This document shows positions 54,062 through 63,624 of a stretch of 64,000 nucleotides of DNA, in pieces. The notes beneath the pieces are model-generated. The model had not been told where the DNA came from, did no database searches, and saw only the letters and a program-made list of their open reading frames with translations. The position numbers and the translations under genes are program-made. Location: assembly GCA_965218255.1 (NCBI GenBank), contig CBDCKJ010000001.1, forward strand, positions 310,001 to 374,000, given 5' to 3'. Origin of the DNA: JAAXGI01 sp965218255. GTDB taxonomy: Bacteria; Gemmatimonadota; Gemmatimonadetes; Longimicrobiales; Gaopeijiaceae. Each line of letters begins with the position of its first letter. Positions within the stretch are counted from its first letter, which is position 1.

Positions 54062-54546
54062 GAGTTCTTCCCGCCCTCGAAGCTCAACCCCAGCAGCCCG
54101 GCAACTTTTCCCTGGACTTCCAGGATCGTTTCCGCCGTGGTCAGCTGCTTCTCGAGCCGGGCCACTTCGGCCTCGAGCTCATCCACCCGCTTCTGGAGGG
54201 GGTTGCGCCGGGCCGGCTTGCGGCCCCGTTTCCTCGGCGTCAGGCCCTTCAGAGAGCCCTCCCGCCGTGCCTTGCGCCAGGCCGTGAGATGAGAGCTGTA
54301 GAGCCCCTCGCGACGCAGGATCCGCCCGACCTCACCGGGCTGGGAGCATCGATCCGTCTCCTCCAGGATCCCGAGCTTGTATGCCCCCGTGAACTGTCGA
54401 CGCGTCGGCTTGGCCACCACCTCCGGATCCGGTGCCGGGGGGCTCTCGACGGCCTTGGCCGTGGCGGGCTCGTCGCTACGCTCCTCGCCCCCCACGGCCG
54501 CAACACCCACACCCATGTCCATCATCCTCTCTCTCCCTGCTATCAT
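54058..54546 (-). CDS. IS3-family OrfA (helix-turn-helix)
   Basis: 162 residues. A helix-turn-helix of the IS3 OrfA/transposase_8 type (TRRQFTGAYKLGILEETDRC, GEVGRILRREGLYSSHLTAWRKARREG) is followed by a leucine-zipper coiled coil (RVDELEAEVARLEKQLTTAETIL). The N-terminal 45 residues are an unusual acidic/Pro extension, and the true start may lie further in, at residues 8-11. OrfA binds the element ends. Confidence 0.88.
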   Translation of the reverse strand: MIAGRERMMDMGVGVAAVGGEERSDEPATAKAVESPPAPDPEVVAKPTRRQFTGAYKLGILEETDRCSQPGEVGRILRREGLYSSHLTAWRKARREGSLKGLTPRKRGRKPARRNPLQKRVDELEAEVARLEKQLTTAETILEVQGKVAGLLGLSFEGGKNS

Positions 54547-55781
54547 CGCTGTCCACCTCCGCCCCCTTCAGTAAATCCAAAGGTAGCGGATGTCTCAGCG
54601 ATATTGGCAGAGAGGGGGTTGCCGAGATTGTTCATCCCGTGGCTAACGGCGTTGCGGTACGCGGAGGTCTCGACATTGCGGAGCGTCCCCGCGGCCCGGA
54701 CCGTCTCGAACTCGGCCGAGAAGTTCCTGGAGTGGAAGAAGTCGGCTGTCAGGAGCCGGCCGGGGTAGTCGACGGCCCCCTTGGTCCTGGTAGCCGCCGG
54801 AGAAGGTGAGGAGGGAATTCGTTCCCACATCAAGGCCGATCCTCCCTCGACCTGTCGACGAGGTGAAGTCACCCGGAATCACGCCGGACGAGGCGCCGCC
54901 GGGCTCGTAGTCGCTCCCGGCCCGCCACGCGCCGTGAGCCGAGACGGAGACGGGGCCGCGCCTTGCCGCGAGTCTGCCCGTGACCTCCGATGCCTCGATG
55001 TTGGAGTCGTAGCCCGTGCTGAAGTTGCCGCGGAGCCTTTCCTCCCCGCGTGCCGGGAGGCGGGCCGACTCGGCCCGGATCGCGCTCAGGTTTCCGGCTC
55101 CCCACGTCAGGGCGTACGGTCCCTTCACAACCTCGATGGCGCTCGGATCGAGGTGCGTCAGCGGCGAGTCCATCCGAGCGGGCCCGGCGGGAAAGAGTCG
55201 GGGTCCCGTCCAAGTACGTTCCGACCTCGGTCTCGCAGAGCCCGCGCACGACCGGATCCAGGCCGAGTGGGCCGCGCCGCACGGCGTCCACGCCGTCGAG
55301 ATGCCTGAGGAGTTGCCCGGAGTCTTGCGGGTTCGCCTCGCGCACCTCGCGTTCCGCGAGTTCCGCGCGGGGTTGCAAGGTCCGGTCTGAGGACGGAGAC
55401 CTGGATGCCTCCCAGCTCGATCGGCCGGACATCGAGCTCGAACTCGAGACCGAAAGCGCCGGACGGGGGGACGGCCACTGTCCGGACCACCGTCCGGTGC
55501 CCGGCGGCGCTCACCCGGGGGACGTCCGGAATCGAGAACTTGCCCCAGGCGTTCGTGAGCGTTCCGCGCTCCGTTCCGCGTAGGAGGACGGTGGCACTCG
55601 GGAGCGGGCTTCCCGTACCGTTCTCCACCACCCGCCCGGCTACGGTGCCCTGCCCAAGGGCCGGGATCGGACTCGCGACGAGCAGAACGCTGGCCGCGAG
55701 GGTTCGAATCGAGTTCTCCCACCCGGGCAGGGACGATTCCCCAGTCCTGCCGCCGGTGAGGCGTTCGCACTTGTTCAGCAT

Positions 55782-56260
55782 CCGTCCTCTTCACTGGTGG
55801 CTCGCACCCACTCGGCGGGATCAGGTCTGGTTTGCTCTCTCATGCCGGGGTTGCCCGGTGCACGTGCCCCGGTGCGGGACCGGAGCGCACATGCGTCCGT
55901 CCGTGGGGCTCGCCCCAGGGTCACCTCGGCCGCGAAAGGGCTTCGGAGCAGGGTAGCGCGCGGGAAGCATGGTCCAAGGAGCCGGGCGCTGCGGGCCGAG
56001 AGGCGCCCTCGCGGCTGAGCCACGCACGGTTGCGCGCAACCTCGGCCGGGAAGAACGCTCCCCCCCATCAGGGCATCTGCGGGGGAGATCCGAGCCTCGA
56101 ATGATCCGCTTCCCGAACGGCGCAAGCGCCACCGCGAGCCGGAGTGCACGCTGGGCAGTGCCCGCTTTCCGAATCGCTCGGAGAGGGCTCGCCCCCGCGT
56201 TAACCGGCGCCGATCCTCATGCCATCACCCCGAGGCCCGCATTCACGGGTCGCCCCCGCG
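55782..56260. other. No supported gene
   Basis: It lies between the dead receptor start and the end of the CopC gene. GC-rich compositional frames only. No B12 or other riboswitch motif was recognised upstream of the receptor. Confidence 0.45.
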
Positions 56261-56677
56261 TTACTCCGTGACCACCTCGAACTCGAAGTCTCCGTTCGCC
56301 GGATGGCTGTCCTGCGCAAGCGCCCGCCAATGAACCGTGTAGCTTCCGGCCGGAAGCTCCCCCACTAGGCGGACGAAGATCTCGCTCGGGTCCCCGGCGT
56401 CGGGCTGAGTCTCCGTTGCCTGCATCATCTGGTCGCTCGCGTCCACGATGCGGATCGAGGTGCCGGCAGGCTGCGGGGGCTGCGTGAAGAAGAGCCGCAC
56501 CTCCTCGATGTCCTGACCGACGGACGCATCGGCTTCAGGCACCGACCTTTCGAGTGCGAGGTGCCGAAGACCGGGCGCCTCCGCGCTCAGGGCATGGCCA
56601 AGGGCGAGGATCAGGGCGCAGAAGACGACGATGGCGGATCCAAGGCCGGCTCTTCGAGAAAGTGTTGAGCGAGTCAT
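56261..56677 (-). CDS. CopC-domain copper-resistance protein
   Basis: 138 residues with a signal peptide (GLGSAIVVFCALILALGHALSAEA). CopC/YcnJ fold: LRHLALERSVPEADASVGQDIEEVRLFFTQPP at the start, where an N-terminal-region His and Asp help bind Cu(II), and AGSYTVHWRALAQDSHPANGDFEFEV at the end with the second His in DSHP. It is a periplasmic copper carrier and would partner the CopD at 47253-48215. GGGAGACATC precedes the ATG. Confidence 0.88.
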   Translation of the reverse strand: MTRSTLSRRAGLGSAIVVFCALILALGHALSAEAPGLRHLALERSVPEADASVGQDIEEVRLFFTQPPQPAGTSIRIVDASDQMMQATETQPDAGDPSEIFVRLVGELPAGSYTVHWRALAQDSHPANGDFEFEVVTE

Positions 56678-56930
56678 CTGATGTCTCCCTAGTCTTTCGT
56701 GGTCAGCATGCGTTCACAGGACCGAAGCGGTCGAAACGGATCCCGATTGCCCGAAGACAGCCGGCGATGTCGGGCCTGCGCCGAATGGATCGTTATCCTC
56801 GGCGCTCTCCGACTCAGACCGGCAGGCCAGCGGGGGGAAGGAAGAAGGGGACGGGGGCGCGGGGCAGGACCCGAAGAAGTCCCCACCGCACGGGGTACGC
56901 TTCTCGGGGGACGAGAATCTGCCGGGCGCG

Positions 56931-57057
56931 GTCCGTCCCCCCTTTTCTGCTCGCGTCTGCGATTAGCCTCGAGTCGCCTGCCCATCCGACGGCCCGATAG
57001 CTCCGTCACCCTCCATCATGACCCAACCCGGCGAATCTTCTCCGGCACAGACTCCTA
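56931..57057 (+). repeat. Direct repeat copy A
   Basis: It matches copy B at 60173-60296 along its whole length with scattered differences. The core 56979-57006 is identical over 28 bases. It lies 36 bases beyond the stop of the PQQ dehydrogenase gene. Confidence 0.8.
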
Positions 57058-57093
57058 ATTAATTCCCCCGATCGTCCCCCCGTAGGGCCCGTC

Positions 57094-59274
57094 TCACGGC
57101 AGCGTCAGCGCGACCAGCGAGCCCGGGTAGTTGGTGTGGATACTGCCGACCTGCACCACGATGTACTGTTTGCCTTCGTGCATATAGGTCATGATCCCGT
57201 ACTGGCCCGGAGCCGGAAGGGGTACGCTCGCCAGGATCTCGCCGGTCTGCTTGTCTCGGGCATGCAGCTCCGACGGAGCGTCGGGGACGGTTTGGGATGG
57301 GCCGGAGCTGAGCGACCGAGTGGTGATGAGGAGGGTCTCCGTGGCAATCTGAACGGACCAGCCATTGCCTCCGACGTTGGGAACTTCAACGCCCGCCAGC
57401 AGAGGATGGTTCCGGATCCGTTCGGGCGTCTCTCCAACCGGTACGGACCAGACCCGCCGGCCGGTATTCATGTCGAAGCCGGAGAGCTGGTTGTCCATGG
57501 GCTTGTAGAGCCTCAGGCCGTCGATCGTCGCGAGCGGCTCGAAGCGGCCCTCCGGCCCCCCTCCGGGCAGCCAGGCAGCCACCGTCGTGCCCGTGGTCGG
57601 TGTCTGCGTCGGGACCGCGCCGCCAGGACCCGGCACGGCGTAATCCGGATTTTCCACGTCTACCCCACCCGTGGGCTCCATGAAGCCCGGAGCACTGCAG
57701 CCCCTGGAATGAGAGGCGTACATGAACCCCGTTGTAGGATCCGCGATCGGAGCGTGGGGGGTGTTCACCCCCCCCGAGCAGCCCACGTTGTTGGCGAATT
57801 CGTTCTGGTGGTTGTAGGGAAGGGGCGGCACATAGAGTCCTCCGAGCCTGTAGAGGCTCAGAAGCTCCATTGCCTGCTGCTTCAGCTCCGGCGTGTAGTC
57901 GATCACGAACTCCTCGGTAATCCCGCTCAGAATGATCGGGTCGAGCGGTTCTGGCAGCGTTGGGTAGGGCTGCGTAGGCGCCGTGTAGTTGCCCGGGACC
58001 TCTGTCTGGATGACCGGGCGCTCCTCGATGGGCCAGATCGGCTCACCCGTTTCGCGGTTGAAGGCGAAGACGAGGCCCTGTTTCGTGTTCTGGATCAGGG
58101 CGGGAATCTCCTCTCCGTCCACCGTCAGATCCATCAGGATGGGCACCGTCGGAATGTCGTAGTTCCACTGATCACTGTGGTGGATCTGGAAATGCCACCT
58201 TCGCTCTCCGGTCTGGACGTCCAGTGCGACAACGCTGCCACCGAACAGGTTGTGCCCGGGGCGATGGCCAGCGTAGGTCTGTACCGTGGACGCATTCGTC
58301 ACGAAGTAGACGAGTCCCAGTTCGGGATCGGCGGCCATGGGTGCCCACTGGGACATGTCGCCCGACCACTGCCAGGCGTCGTTCTCCCACGTCTCGTGGC
58401 CGACCTCTCCCGGGCGCGGAATGATGTGGAACTTCCAGAGAGGCTCTCCCGTCCGGGCGTCGAACCCCTGAACGTCGCCCGGGACATTCTCGATCCGGGT
58501 CTGCTGGTAGCTGGCCTCATGGCCCGCCCCCACGACCACGACGTCGTTGACTACGATCGGGGGCGATGAGCTCGTGACCATCCCCAGCTCCCGCGGGATC
58601 CCGTGGTCCGGGTCGTAGGTTGCACCCTGCGCCAGATAGTCCTGCCAGGGCCCCCAATCTTCCACAAGTGTCGGGACCAGATCCACGACTCCCGATTGGG
58701 AGAAGGATTCCAGGGGTACGGGCGCACCCCAGTTCTCCAGGGGCCGGCCGGTCTTGGCGTCGAGCGCCCAGAGGAAGAACGCCGGAGAGATGAAGTAGAT
58801 TACGCCCCGGCCGTCCACCTCTCCATACGCGACACCCTTCCCGTACGCTTGCCTGGGAGAGCGCAGGTGCCGGACCGTCTCCGGCTCACGGAAGGTCCAG
58901 AGCGTCTCGCCCGTGGCGGAGTCGATCGCAGCCACCTGCCGGCGTTGCGTGGCTACGGTGTAGAGGATGCCGTCGACGTAGATGGGCCTGGAGCGGAAGA
59001 AATAGTACGGGCTCGGGCCGAAGTTGTCGCTCCTCCAGATCCACGCCACCTCCAGGTCGGCGAAATTGTCCGCGTTGATCTGGTCCAGGGCTGAGAACCG
59101 GGTGTGGCCTGCGTCACCCCCCAGATAGCGCCACTCTCCATTCTCCGTCCCCGGGAGGCGCTGGGCGGAGGCGGGCATCACCACCGTCGCCAGCACCATC
59201 GAGGCGAGGCCAAGACAAACCACGAGAGACCGCAGCCAGAAGCTCCCCGGCGGAACCGCTGTATTCCTTGCCAT
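57094..59274 (-). CDS. PQQ-dependent dehydrogenase (quinoprotein glucose dehydrogenase-like)
   Basis: 726 residues. Signal peptide (LGLASMVLATVVMPASAQ), then an eight-bladed quinoprotein propeller: GEWRYLGGDAGHTRFSALDQIN, LEVAWIWR, VAAIDSATGETLWTF, LWALDAKTGRPLENWG, SSPPIVVNDVVVVG, VQGFDARTGEPLWKFH, GGSVVALDVQTGERRWHFQIHHSDQWNYDIPTVPILMDL and NTKQGLVFAFNRETG. The HHSDQWNYDIP stretch corresponds to the active-site region of membrane-type glucose dehydrogenases (HHDLWD.D-type), but there is no N-terminal membrane domain. No vicinal Cys pair. A periplasmic alcohol, sugar or polyol dehydrogenase; substrate unknown. Confidence 0.9.
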   Translation of the reverse strand: MARNTAVPPGSFWLRSLVVCLGLASMVLATVVMPASAQRLPGTENGEWRYLGGDAGHTRFSALDQINADNFADLEVAWIWRSDNFGPSPYYFFRSRPIYVDGILYTVATQRRQVAAIDSATGETLWTFREPETVRHLRSPRQAYGKGVAYGEVDGRGVIYFISPAFFLWALDAKTGRPLENWGAPVPLESFSQSGVVDLVPTLVEDWGPWQDYLAQGATYDPDHGIPRELGMVTSSSPPIVVNDVVVVGAGHEASYQQTRIENVPGDVQGFDARTGEPLWKFHIIPRPGEVGHETWENDAWQWSGDMSQWAPMAADPELGLVYFVTNASTVQTYAGHRPGHNLFGGSVVALDVQTGERRWHFQIHHSDQWNYDIPTVPILMDLTVDGEEIPALIQNTKQGLVFAFNRETGEPIWPIEERPVIQTEVPGNYTAPTQPYPTLPEPLDPIILSGITEEFVIDYTPELKQQAMELLSLYRLGGLYVPPLPYNHQNEFANNVGCSGGVNTPHAPIADPTTGFMYASHSRGCSAPGFMEPTGGVDVENPDYAVPGPGGAVPTQTPTTGTTVAAWLPGGGPEGRFEPLATIDGLRLYKPMDNQLSGFDMNTGRRVWSVPVGETPERIRNHPLLAGVEVPNVGGNGWSVQIATETLLITTRSLSSGPSQTVPDAPSELHARDKQTGEILASVPLPAPGQYGIMTYMHEGKQYIVVQVGSIHTNYPGSLVALTLP

Positions 59275-60172
59275 GCTTCGTTCCTCAACTAGTGAAATCA
59301 GCGCGAGACTCGGCGAACTTCAGGAATCGTAGGCCTCGAGCCCTCTCGGTGCAATGCACAGAGTCGCCTCCCCGGCCCGCCTCGCTCCCGGCCCCAAAGC
59401 TCGAGTGCCGACAGCTAGGGGTCGGGCCTCGGGTCGCGTACGCCAACCCGTGCTGGTACGGTCGGTCGCGACCCCGATCCTACAGGGAATTCCATTCACG
59501 CCAGACGGGCATGAACTCCTCTCGGGACAGCAGGCGCGGAGTCCTGTCACATGAGCAGGCGCCTTCAACTCCCGACCTGTACAATCGGCTAGTCTGCCTA
59601 AATTTGAGATTCTCCTCCCGTGAGATGGAGATGAACCCCTCCAACCCGGAACTTCAAAGGAAGACATCCTGACACACCCCATGCCGAGGTTGTTCGCCCG
59701 TCAGTGGCCTTAGCAGCCGTCGTCTTGGCCGCCTGCGGAGGCGGAGACGGAGACTCACTGACCGGGCGTTCCGATCGGGGGCCTTCCTCGTCGTCGGGGT
59801 TCTCCTTGACGCTCACGCCGGAAGAACTGTGCACCGTATCCATGGCAGCGGACGTGACGCTACCGTCGGCGTCGGGCGGCGACCAGGGATATGGGCAGGA
59901 CGAACGACGGGTCAGGGCAAACGGTCATTGAGACGGAATCGGGAAAACCAGGGTATGACCCGAAGGCTTTCAAGCCTGCCAGGCCGAGTTGGACCCGATC
60001 CGCGTATCTCCATACAGGTCAGTGCCGTATGACAGACCGCACCAACAGATCGCACCAACAGACCGGATCGACCGACACCTGACCACACATGCTCCGAGCT
60101 GTTCGAAGAAGTGCTTGCATCGCCGGGGGCGTCTATAGATGTCCTTGCGGCGCGACCGGGGCTCTTGGCGCT
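59275..60172. other. Intergenic region with a possible lipoprotein fragment
   Basis: Mostly without genes. A + frame from a GTG at 59704 encodes ALAAVVLAACGGGDGDS, a lipoprotein-like signal, and about 75 residues to 59931. A natural start ATG with an Arg-containing n-region lies at 59681 but in another frame, so this looks like a frameshifted lipoprotein remnant. The rest is unrecognised and includes the promoter region of the PQQ dehydrogenase. Confidence 0.4.
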
Positions 60173-60296
60173 GTCCGTCACCCCCGTTTTCCGCTCCCGT
60201 CTGCGATCAGCCTCATATCACGTGCCCATCCGACGGCCCGATAGCTCCGTTGCCCTCCGCCACGACCCGACGGGTCTCCTCCGGCGCGGACTCCTA
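60173..60296 (+). repeat. Direct repeat copy B
   Basis: Partner of 56931-57057, in the same orientation. The identical 28-base core is at 60223-60250. It lies about 900 bases upstream of the PQQ dehydrogenase start, so the two copies bracket that gene. Confidence 0.8.
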
Positions 60297-60447
60297 GGTG
60301 GTCTCACGACCGATTTCTTCTCCCTGTCGTCACGTCGCTCCGGGAAACTGAAGGGGTGATCCCGGGGCGGGAGCCCGGGATCCGGGGACGAGCGTGCCGT
60401 CCTCCCCGGATCCGAGTCAACAGCTCGAGTGCGCCTCGAGGCGCGCC

Positions 60448-60897
60448 TCAGGACGACTTCCGGATCTGTATCGTCCGGCCCTTCGACTCGGGCGCCTTCG
60501 GCATGTGGACGTGGAGGACGCCTCTGTCGAAGGTGGCCGTGATCGCGTCCGCCGAGACGGTGCGCGGGAGCGTGAAGGAGCGCTGGAATCGGCCGAAGGG
60601 CCGCTCATGGAGGTGGTAGCGCCGAGTCTCGCCCTCGGGCCGCTCGCTGATCTCCCCGCGGATTGTGATGACCCCGTTCTCGAGTCCGATCTGGATCGTC
60701 TCCTCGGTGAAGCCGGGGAGATTGGCGGTGAGGATCAGCTCGTCGGTCGTCTCCTCCACGTTGACCGGGGGGATCCAGCTGGCGGCCGATCCGAAGGCGC
60801 CGGACTCGCCGAGAAGCCGGCCGAAGGGCCACGCGGTCGGATCGAGCGTCCACCAGGGTGCGAGTCGATTTCCGCTTCGGAAGTGTGTGATGGCCAT
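60448..60897 (-). CDS. Hsp20/alpha-crystallin small heat-shock protein
   Basis: 149 residues from the ATG at 60897, preceded by GAGAGGAATC. The alpha-crystallin domain runs from PPVNVEETTDELILTANLPGF through GVITIRGEISERPEG and FQRSFTLPRTV to FDRGVLHVHMPKAPESKG; the C-terminal I-x-I anchor is IQI near the end. An ATP-independent cytosolic chaperone that oligomerises. No CIRCE-like or other heat-shock operator was recognised upstream. Confidence 0.93.
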   Translation of the reverse strand: MAITHFRSGNRLAPWWTLDPTAWPFGRLLGESGAFGSAASWIPPVNVEETTDELILTANLPGFTEETIQIGLENGVITIRGEISERPEGETRRYHLHERPFGRFQRSFTLPRTVSADAITATFDRGVLHVHMPKAPESKGRTIQIRKSS

Positions 60898-61260
60898 GAT
60901 TCCTCTCTCCTGCCTCCAGCGGGCTGAAGGCATTGAAGTGAACACCTGCTCCGCGCCACGGTGGAGGCGCAAGCATCGAACCAACGGTCAGATGAAGGAG
61001 CAGGGATCGTGCCACCCGGAGGCGAATGCGAGCTTGCCAGAGTGACCTCCGGGGATGACGGTGTGACCGGTCCCGAGTCCCCGGTATGCCGATTCGGCAG
61101 ACTCCCGAGGTCCGCACGGCCGGGAGGCGGCCGACATTGACACCCTCCGGCGGGGCGAGTCTCTTCAGACACCGTCTCTCCCGGTCAGGATCGGTCCCCT
61201 GAGGGCATCCCGGCAGGAGCGGCCTTGTCGGGCTCGACCCATCCCACCCCGAGGCACCAC

Positions 61261-62991
61261 ATGGCCCGCCGTTTGCATCGACTCGCTGCTGTCCTCCTCC
61301 TCCCGCTCCTCGCGGCTCCGCTCGCAGCGCAGCGCTCCGCTGGCGTGGACGCTGCCGCGCTTCGGGCGGCGGACCCTGCGGAGTGGCTCTCGCATGGCCG
61401 GGATCTCGGAGAGACGTACTACAGTCCGCTCGACCGGATCAACGCCGCGAACGTCGATCGCCTGGGGCTGGCTTGGTCGTGGGACATCGGGGGGTCCCAG
61501 GGGCGCCTCGAGGCCACCCCGCTCCTCTCGGACGGGGTCCTCTACGGGACGGGGATCTGGAGCATCGTCTTCGCGCTGGACGCCCGCACCGGGGAGGAGA
61601 TCTGGCGCTGGGACCCGGCGATCGTGCGGGGCGGGCGACAGATTGGGGGGGCGAGCATCTGCTGCGGGCCGGTGAACCGCGGTCCGGCGCTCTACGAGGG
61701 GAAGGTGTACGTTGGCCTCCTGGACGGCCGCCTGGTCGCGCTCGATGCGGAGACGGGCCGGCTCGTCTGGGTTCGGCAGACCACTCCGGTCGGGGGGGAG
61801 TACAGCATCACGATGGCCCCTCGAATCGCGAATGGGAATGTGATCGTCGGAAACAGCGGCGCAGAGTACGGCGTCCGGGGTTACGTGACGGCCTACGATG
61901 CGGAAACAGGGTTCGATGCTTGGCGGACCTACACGGTTCCCGGCAATCCGGCGCTCGGCTTCGAGTCCCCGGCGATGGAGTTTGCGGCCGCGACGTGGGA
62001 GGGGAACTGGTGGGATCTCGGCGGCGGCGGGACCGTGTGGGACGGGATGGCCTTCGATCCGGAGGCGAATCTCTTCTACATCGGGACGGGCAACGGGGCC
62101 CCCTGGAGCCGCGAGTACCGGAGCGACGGGGTCGGCGACAACCTCTACCTCTCCTCGATTCTCGCGCTCGACGGCGATACCGGGGAGATCGTGTGGTATT
62201 ACCAGACGACCCCCGGGGACGACTGGGACTATACGGCCGTGCAGAACATCATCCTTGCCGACATCGTCATCGGCGGGGTCGAGCGGCAGGTCCTGATGCA
62301 GGCGCCGAAGAACGGGTTCTTCTACGTCCTCGACCGGATCACGGGTGAACTCCTCTCGGCGGAGACGTTCGGACACGTCACGTGGGCCTACGAGGTCGAC
62401 ATGGAGACCGGACGCCCCCTCGAGGTGCCGGAGGCCCGCTACGACGGCTCCGGTGCTTGGCTCTCCCCTGGCCCCAGGGGAGCTCACAACTGGAATCCGA
62501 TGTCGTACAACCCGGACACGGGGCTCGTCTACCTCCCGGGCCAGCACAACCAGAGGTTCTACCGGGTTGACGCCGACTTCGAGCCTGTCCCGGGGCGCTT
62601 CAACCTGGGGACAGTCTCGGGGAACAGCTCGACACGGCCGGACCCCCCCGCCCTCCCGGAGCCCCGCGGATTCCTGGCCGCGATCGATCCGGCGACGCAG
62701 GAGGAACGCTGGCGGATTCCCCACACGGGCTCGAGGAACGGGGGCACGATGACCACGGCGGGAGGCCTCCTGTTCAGCGCGACGGAGGAAGGGGTCTTCT
62801 ACGCACTCGACGCAACGACCGGGGCCCGCCTCTGGGAAGCTGCGCTCCCGCCGGGGCCCGCCACGCCGATCACGTACGAGCTCGACGGCGAGCAGTACGT
62901 CACCATCCTCTCGGGTACGGGGGATGCCCGGAGCCCTGGAGCGGTCTGGACCTTCGTGCTCGACGGAAGCGAGCCCATCCCGGTGTTCTAG
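61261..62991 (+). CDS. PQQ-dependent alcohol dehydrogenase (quinoprotein)
   Basis: 576 residues. Signal peptide (LLLPLLAAPLAAQ) and eight-bladed quinoprotein propeller with tryptophan-docking W motifs: GLAWSWDIGGSQGRLEATPLL, VFALDARTGEEIWRWDP, LVALDAETGRLVWVRQT and ILALDGDTGEIVWYYQT. The vicinal disulfide CC (134-135, ASICCGP) that covers PQQ is present. The catalytic Asp lies in DDWDYT (Asp323); the residue two positions later is Thr325 rather than the Asp that marks lanthanide-dependent XoxF/PedH enzymes, suggesting Ca2+. There is no cytochrome c domain. It may act with the CO-dehydrogenase-like operon that follows. Confidence 0.92.
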   Translation: MARRLHRLAAVLLLPLLAAPLAAQRSAGVDAAALRAADPAEWLSHGRDLGETYYSPLDRINAANVDRLGLAWSWDIGGSQGRLEATPLLSDGVLYGTGIWSIVFALDARTGEEIWRWDPAIVRGGRQIGGASICCGPVNRGPALYEGKVYVGLLDGRLVALDAETGRLVWVRQTTPVGGEYSITMAPRIANGNVIVGNSGAEYGVRGYVTAYDAETGFDAWRTYTVPGNPALGFESPAMEFAAATWEGNWWDLGGGGTVWDGMAFDPEANLFYIGTGNGAPWSREYRSDGVGDNLYLSSILALDGDTGEIVWYYQTTPGDDWDYTAVQNIILADIVIGGVERQVLMQAPKNGFFYVLDRITGELLSAETFGHVTWAYEVDMETGRPLEVPEARYDGSGAWLSPGPRGAHNWNPMSYNPDTGLVYLPGQHNQRFYRVDADFEPVPGRFNLGTVSGNSSTRPDPPALPEPRGFLAAIDPATQEERWRIPHTGSRNGGTMTTAGGLLFSATEEGVFYALDATTGARLWEAALPPGPATPITYELDGEQYVTILSGTGDARSPGAVWTFVLDGSEPIPVF

Positions 62992-63150
62992 GTGTGCGCC
63001 TCCGTGCGGCGGTACAGGGCGCCGCTGCCGAACGGGGGGTTTTCTTGACCGTGGCGCCGGAGTCCCGCACTCTGGGTGGACCGTTTCGTGGGGCCGCCCT
63101 CCGGCGCGGGAGGCCGGCCTCTCAGTCGCGTTTCACGCTTTGGAGGCTAC

Positions 63151-63624
63151 ATGTCGAGTGTCACACTCACCGTTAACGGCCGCTCGGTCCGGGTGGATGT
63201 TGACGACCGTTCCCTTCTCGTCGAGTGCGTTCGCGAGACGCTGGGCCTGACAGGTACGCATGTGGGGTGCGATACGGCCCAGTGCGGGGCGTGCGTCGTT
63301 CTCGTGAACGGCCGGTCCGTGAAGAGCTGCTCGATGTTCGCCCGGGAGGCCGACGGCGCCGAGGTCACGACGATCGAGGGGCTCGCGTCGAACGGCTCCC
63401 TCCACCCGATGCAGCAGGCTTTCAAGGAGCACCACGGGCTTCAGTGCGGTTTTTGCACGCCCGGGATGGTCCTGAGCGCGGTGGACCTCGTCACGAACGG
63501 TGCCGGGGTGAGCGAGTCCGAGATCCGGGAGTGGCTCGAGGGGAATCTTTGCCGTTGCACAGGCTATCACAACATCGTGAAGGCCGTCCTGGCCGGCGCG
63601 GAAGCGATGGAGGCAGACCGATGA
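63151..63624 (+). CDS. 2Fe-2S subunit of a xanthine/CO dehydrogenase-type molybdoenzyme
   Basis: 157 residues from the ATG at 63151, preceded by TGGAGGC. The plant-type cluster Cys are 40, 45, 48 and 60 (HVGCDTAQCGACVV, SVKSC), and the second, alpha-helical cluster Cys are 99, 102, 134 and 136 (CGFCTPGM, NLCRCTGY). This is the small (S) subunit that carries electrons from the molybdenum site. The stop overlaps the start of the large subunit (ATGA). Confidence 0.95.
   Translation: MSSVTLTVNGRSVRVDVDDRSLLVECVRETLGLTGTHVGCDTAQCGACVVLVNGRSVKSCSMFAREADGAEVTTIEGLASNGSLHPMQQAFKEHHGLQCGFCTPGMVLSAVDLVTNGAGVSESEIREWLEGNLCRCTGYHNIVKAVLAGAEAMEADR

Larger units (their letters stand above)
53036..54597 (-). 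mobile_element. IS3-family insertion sequence
   Basis: About 1.56 kb with orfA and orfB in the usual overlapping arrangement. Short terminal inverted repeats match at 10 of 11 bases: TGAGACACCCG inward from 53036 and TGAGACATCCG inward from 54597 on the other strand. The flanking bases (ACCAC left, GCGAT right) show no target duplication, so the insertion is old or rearranged. It sits inside the receptor pseudogene. Confidence 0.82.
51766..55781 (-). pseudogene. Decayed TonB-dependent receptor gene, interrupted by an IS3 element
   Basis: A signal peptide and carboxypeptidase-regulatory-like domain start at 55781 (VLLVASPIPALGQGTVAGRVV). The frame then changes through the plug (SGQLLRHLDGVDAV; SAIEVVKGPYALTWGAGNLSAIRAE) and barrel (AYRNAVSHGMNNLGNPL). 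The IS3 element occupies 53036-54597. The barrel resumes (RTPPFGLDIRVDSD, MGNPRLRPERSTQADLW) and ends ...LYVEVSYTF at 51766. At least five frame changes and two in-frame TAG codons (52762-52764 and 52528-52530) show it is dead. The original would have been a full-length receptor of about 800 residues. Confidence 0.88.

Noticed and set aside
55782..56260. Cobalamin riboswitch upstream of the dead TonB receptor
   Set aside because: The conserved B12-box and core motifs were not found on the minus strand.
61261..62991. Lanthanide-dependent XoxF-type methanol dehydrogenase
   Set aside because: The residue two positions after the catalytic Asp is Thr, not Asp, and no cytochrome or PQQ synthesis genes typical of methylotrophy are adjacent.
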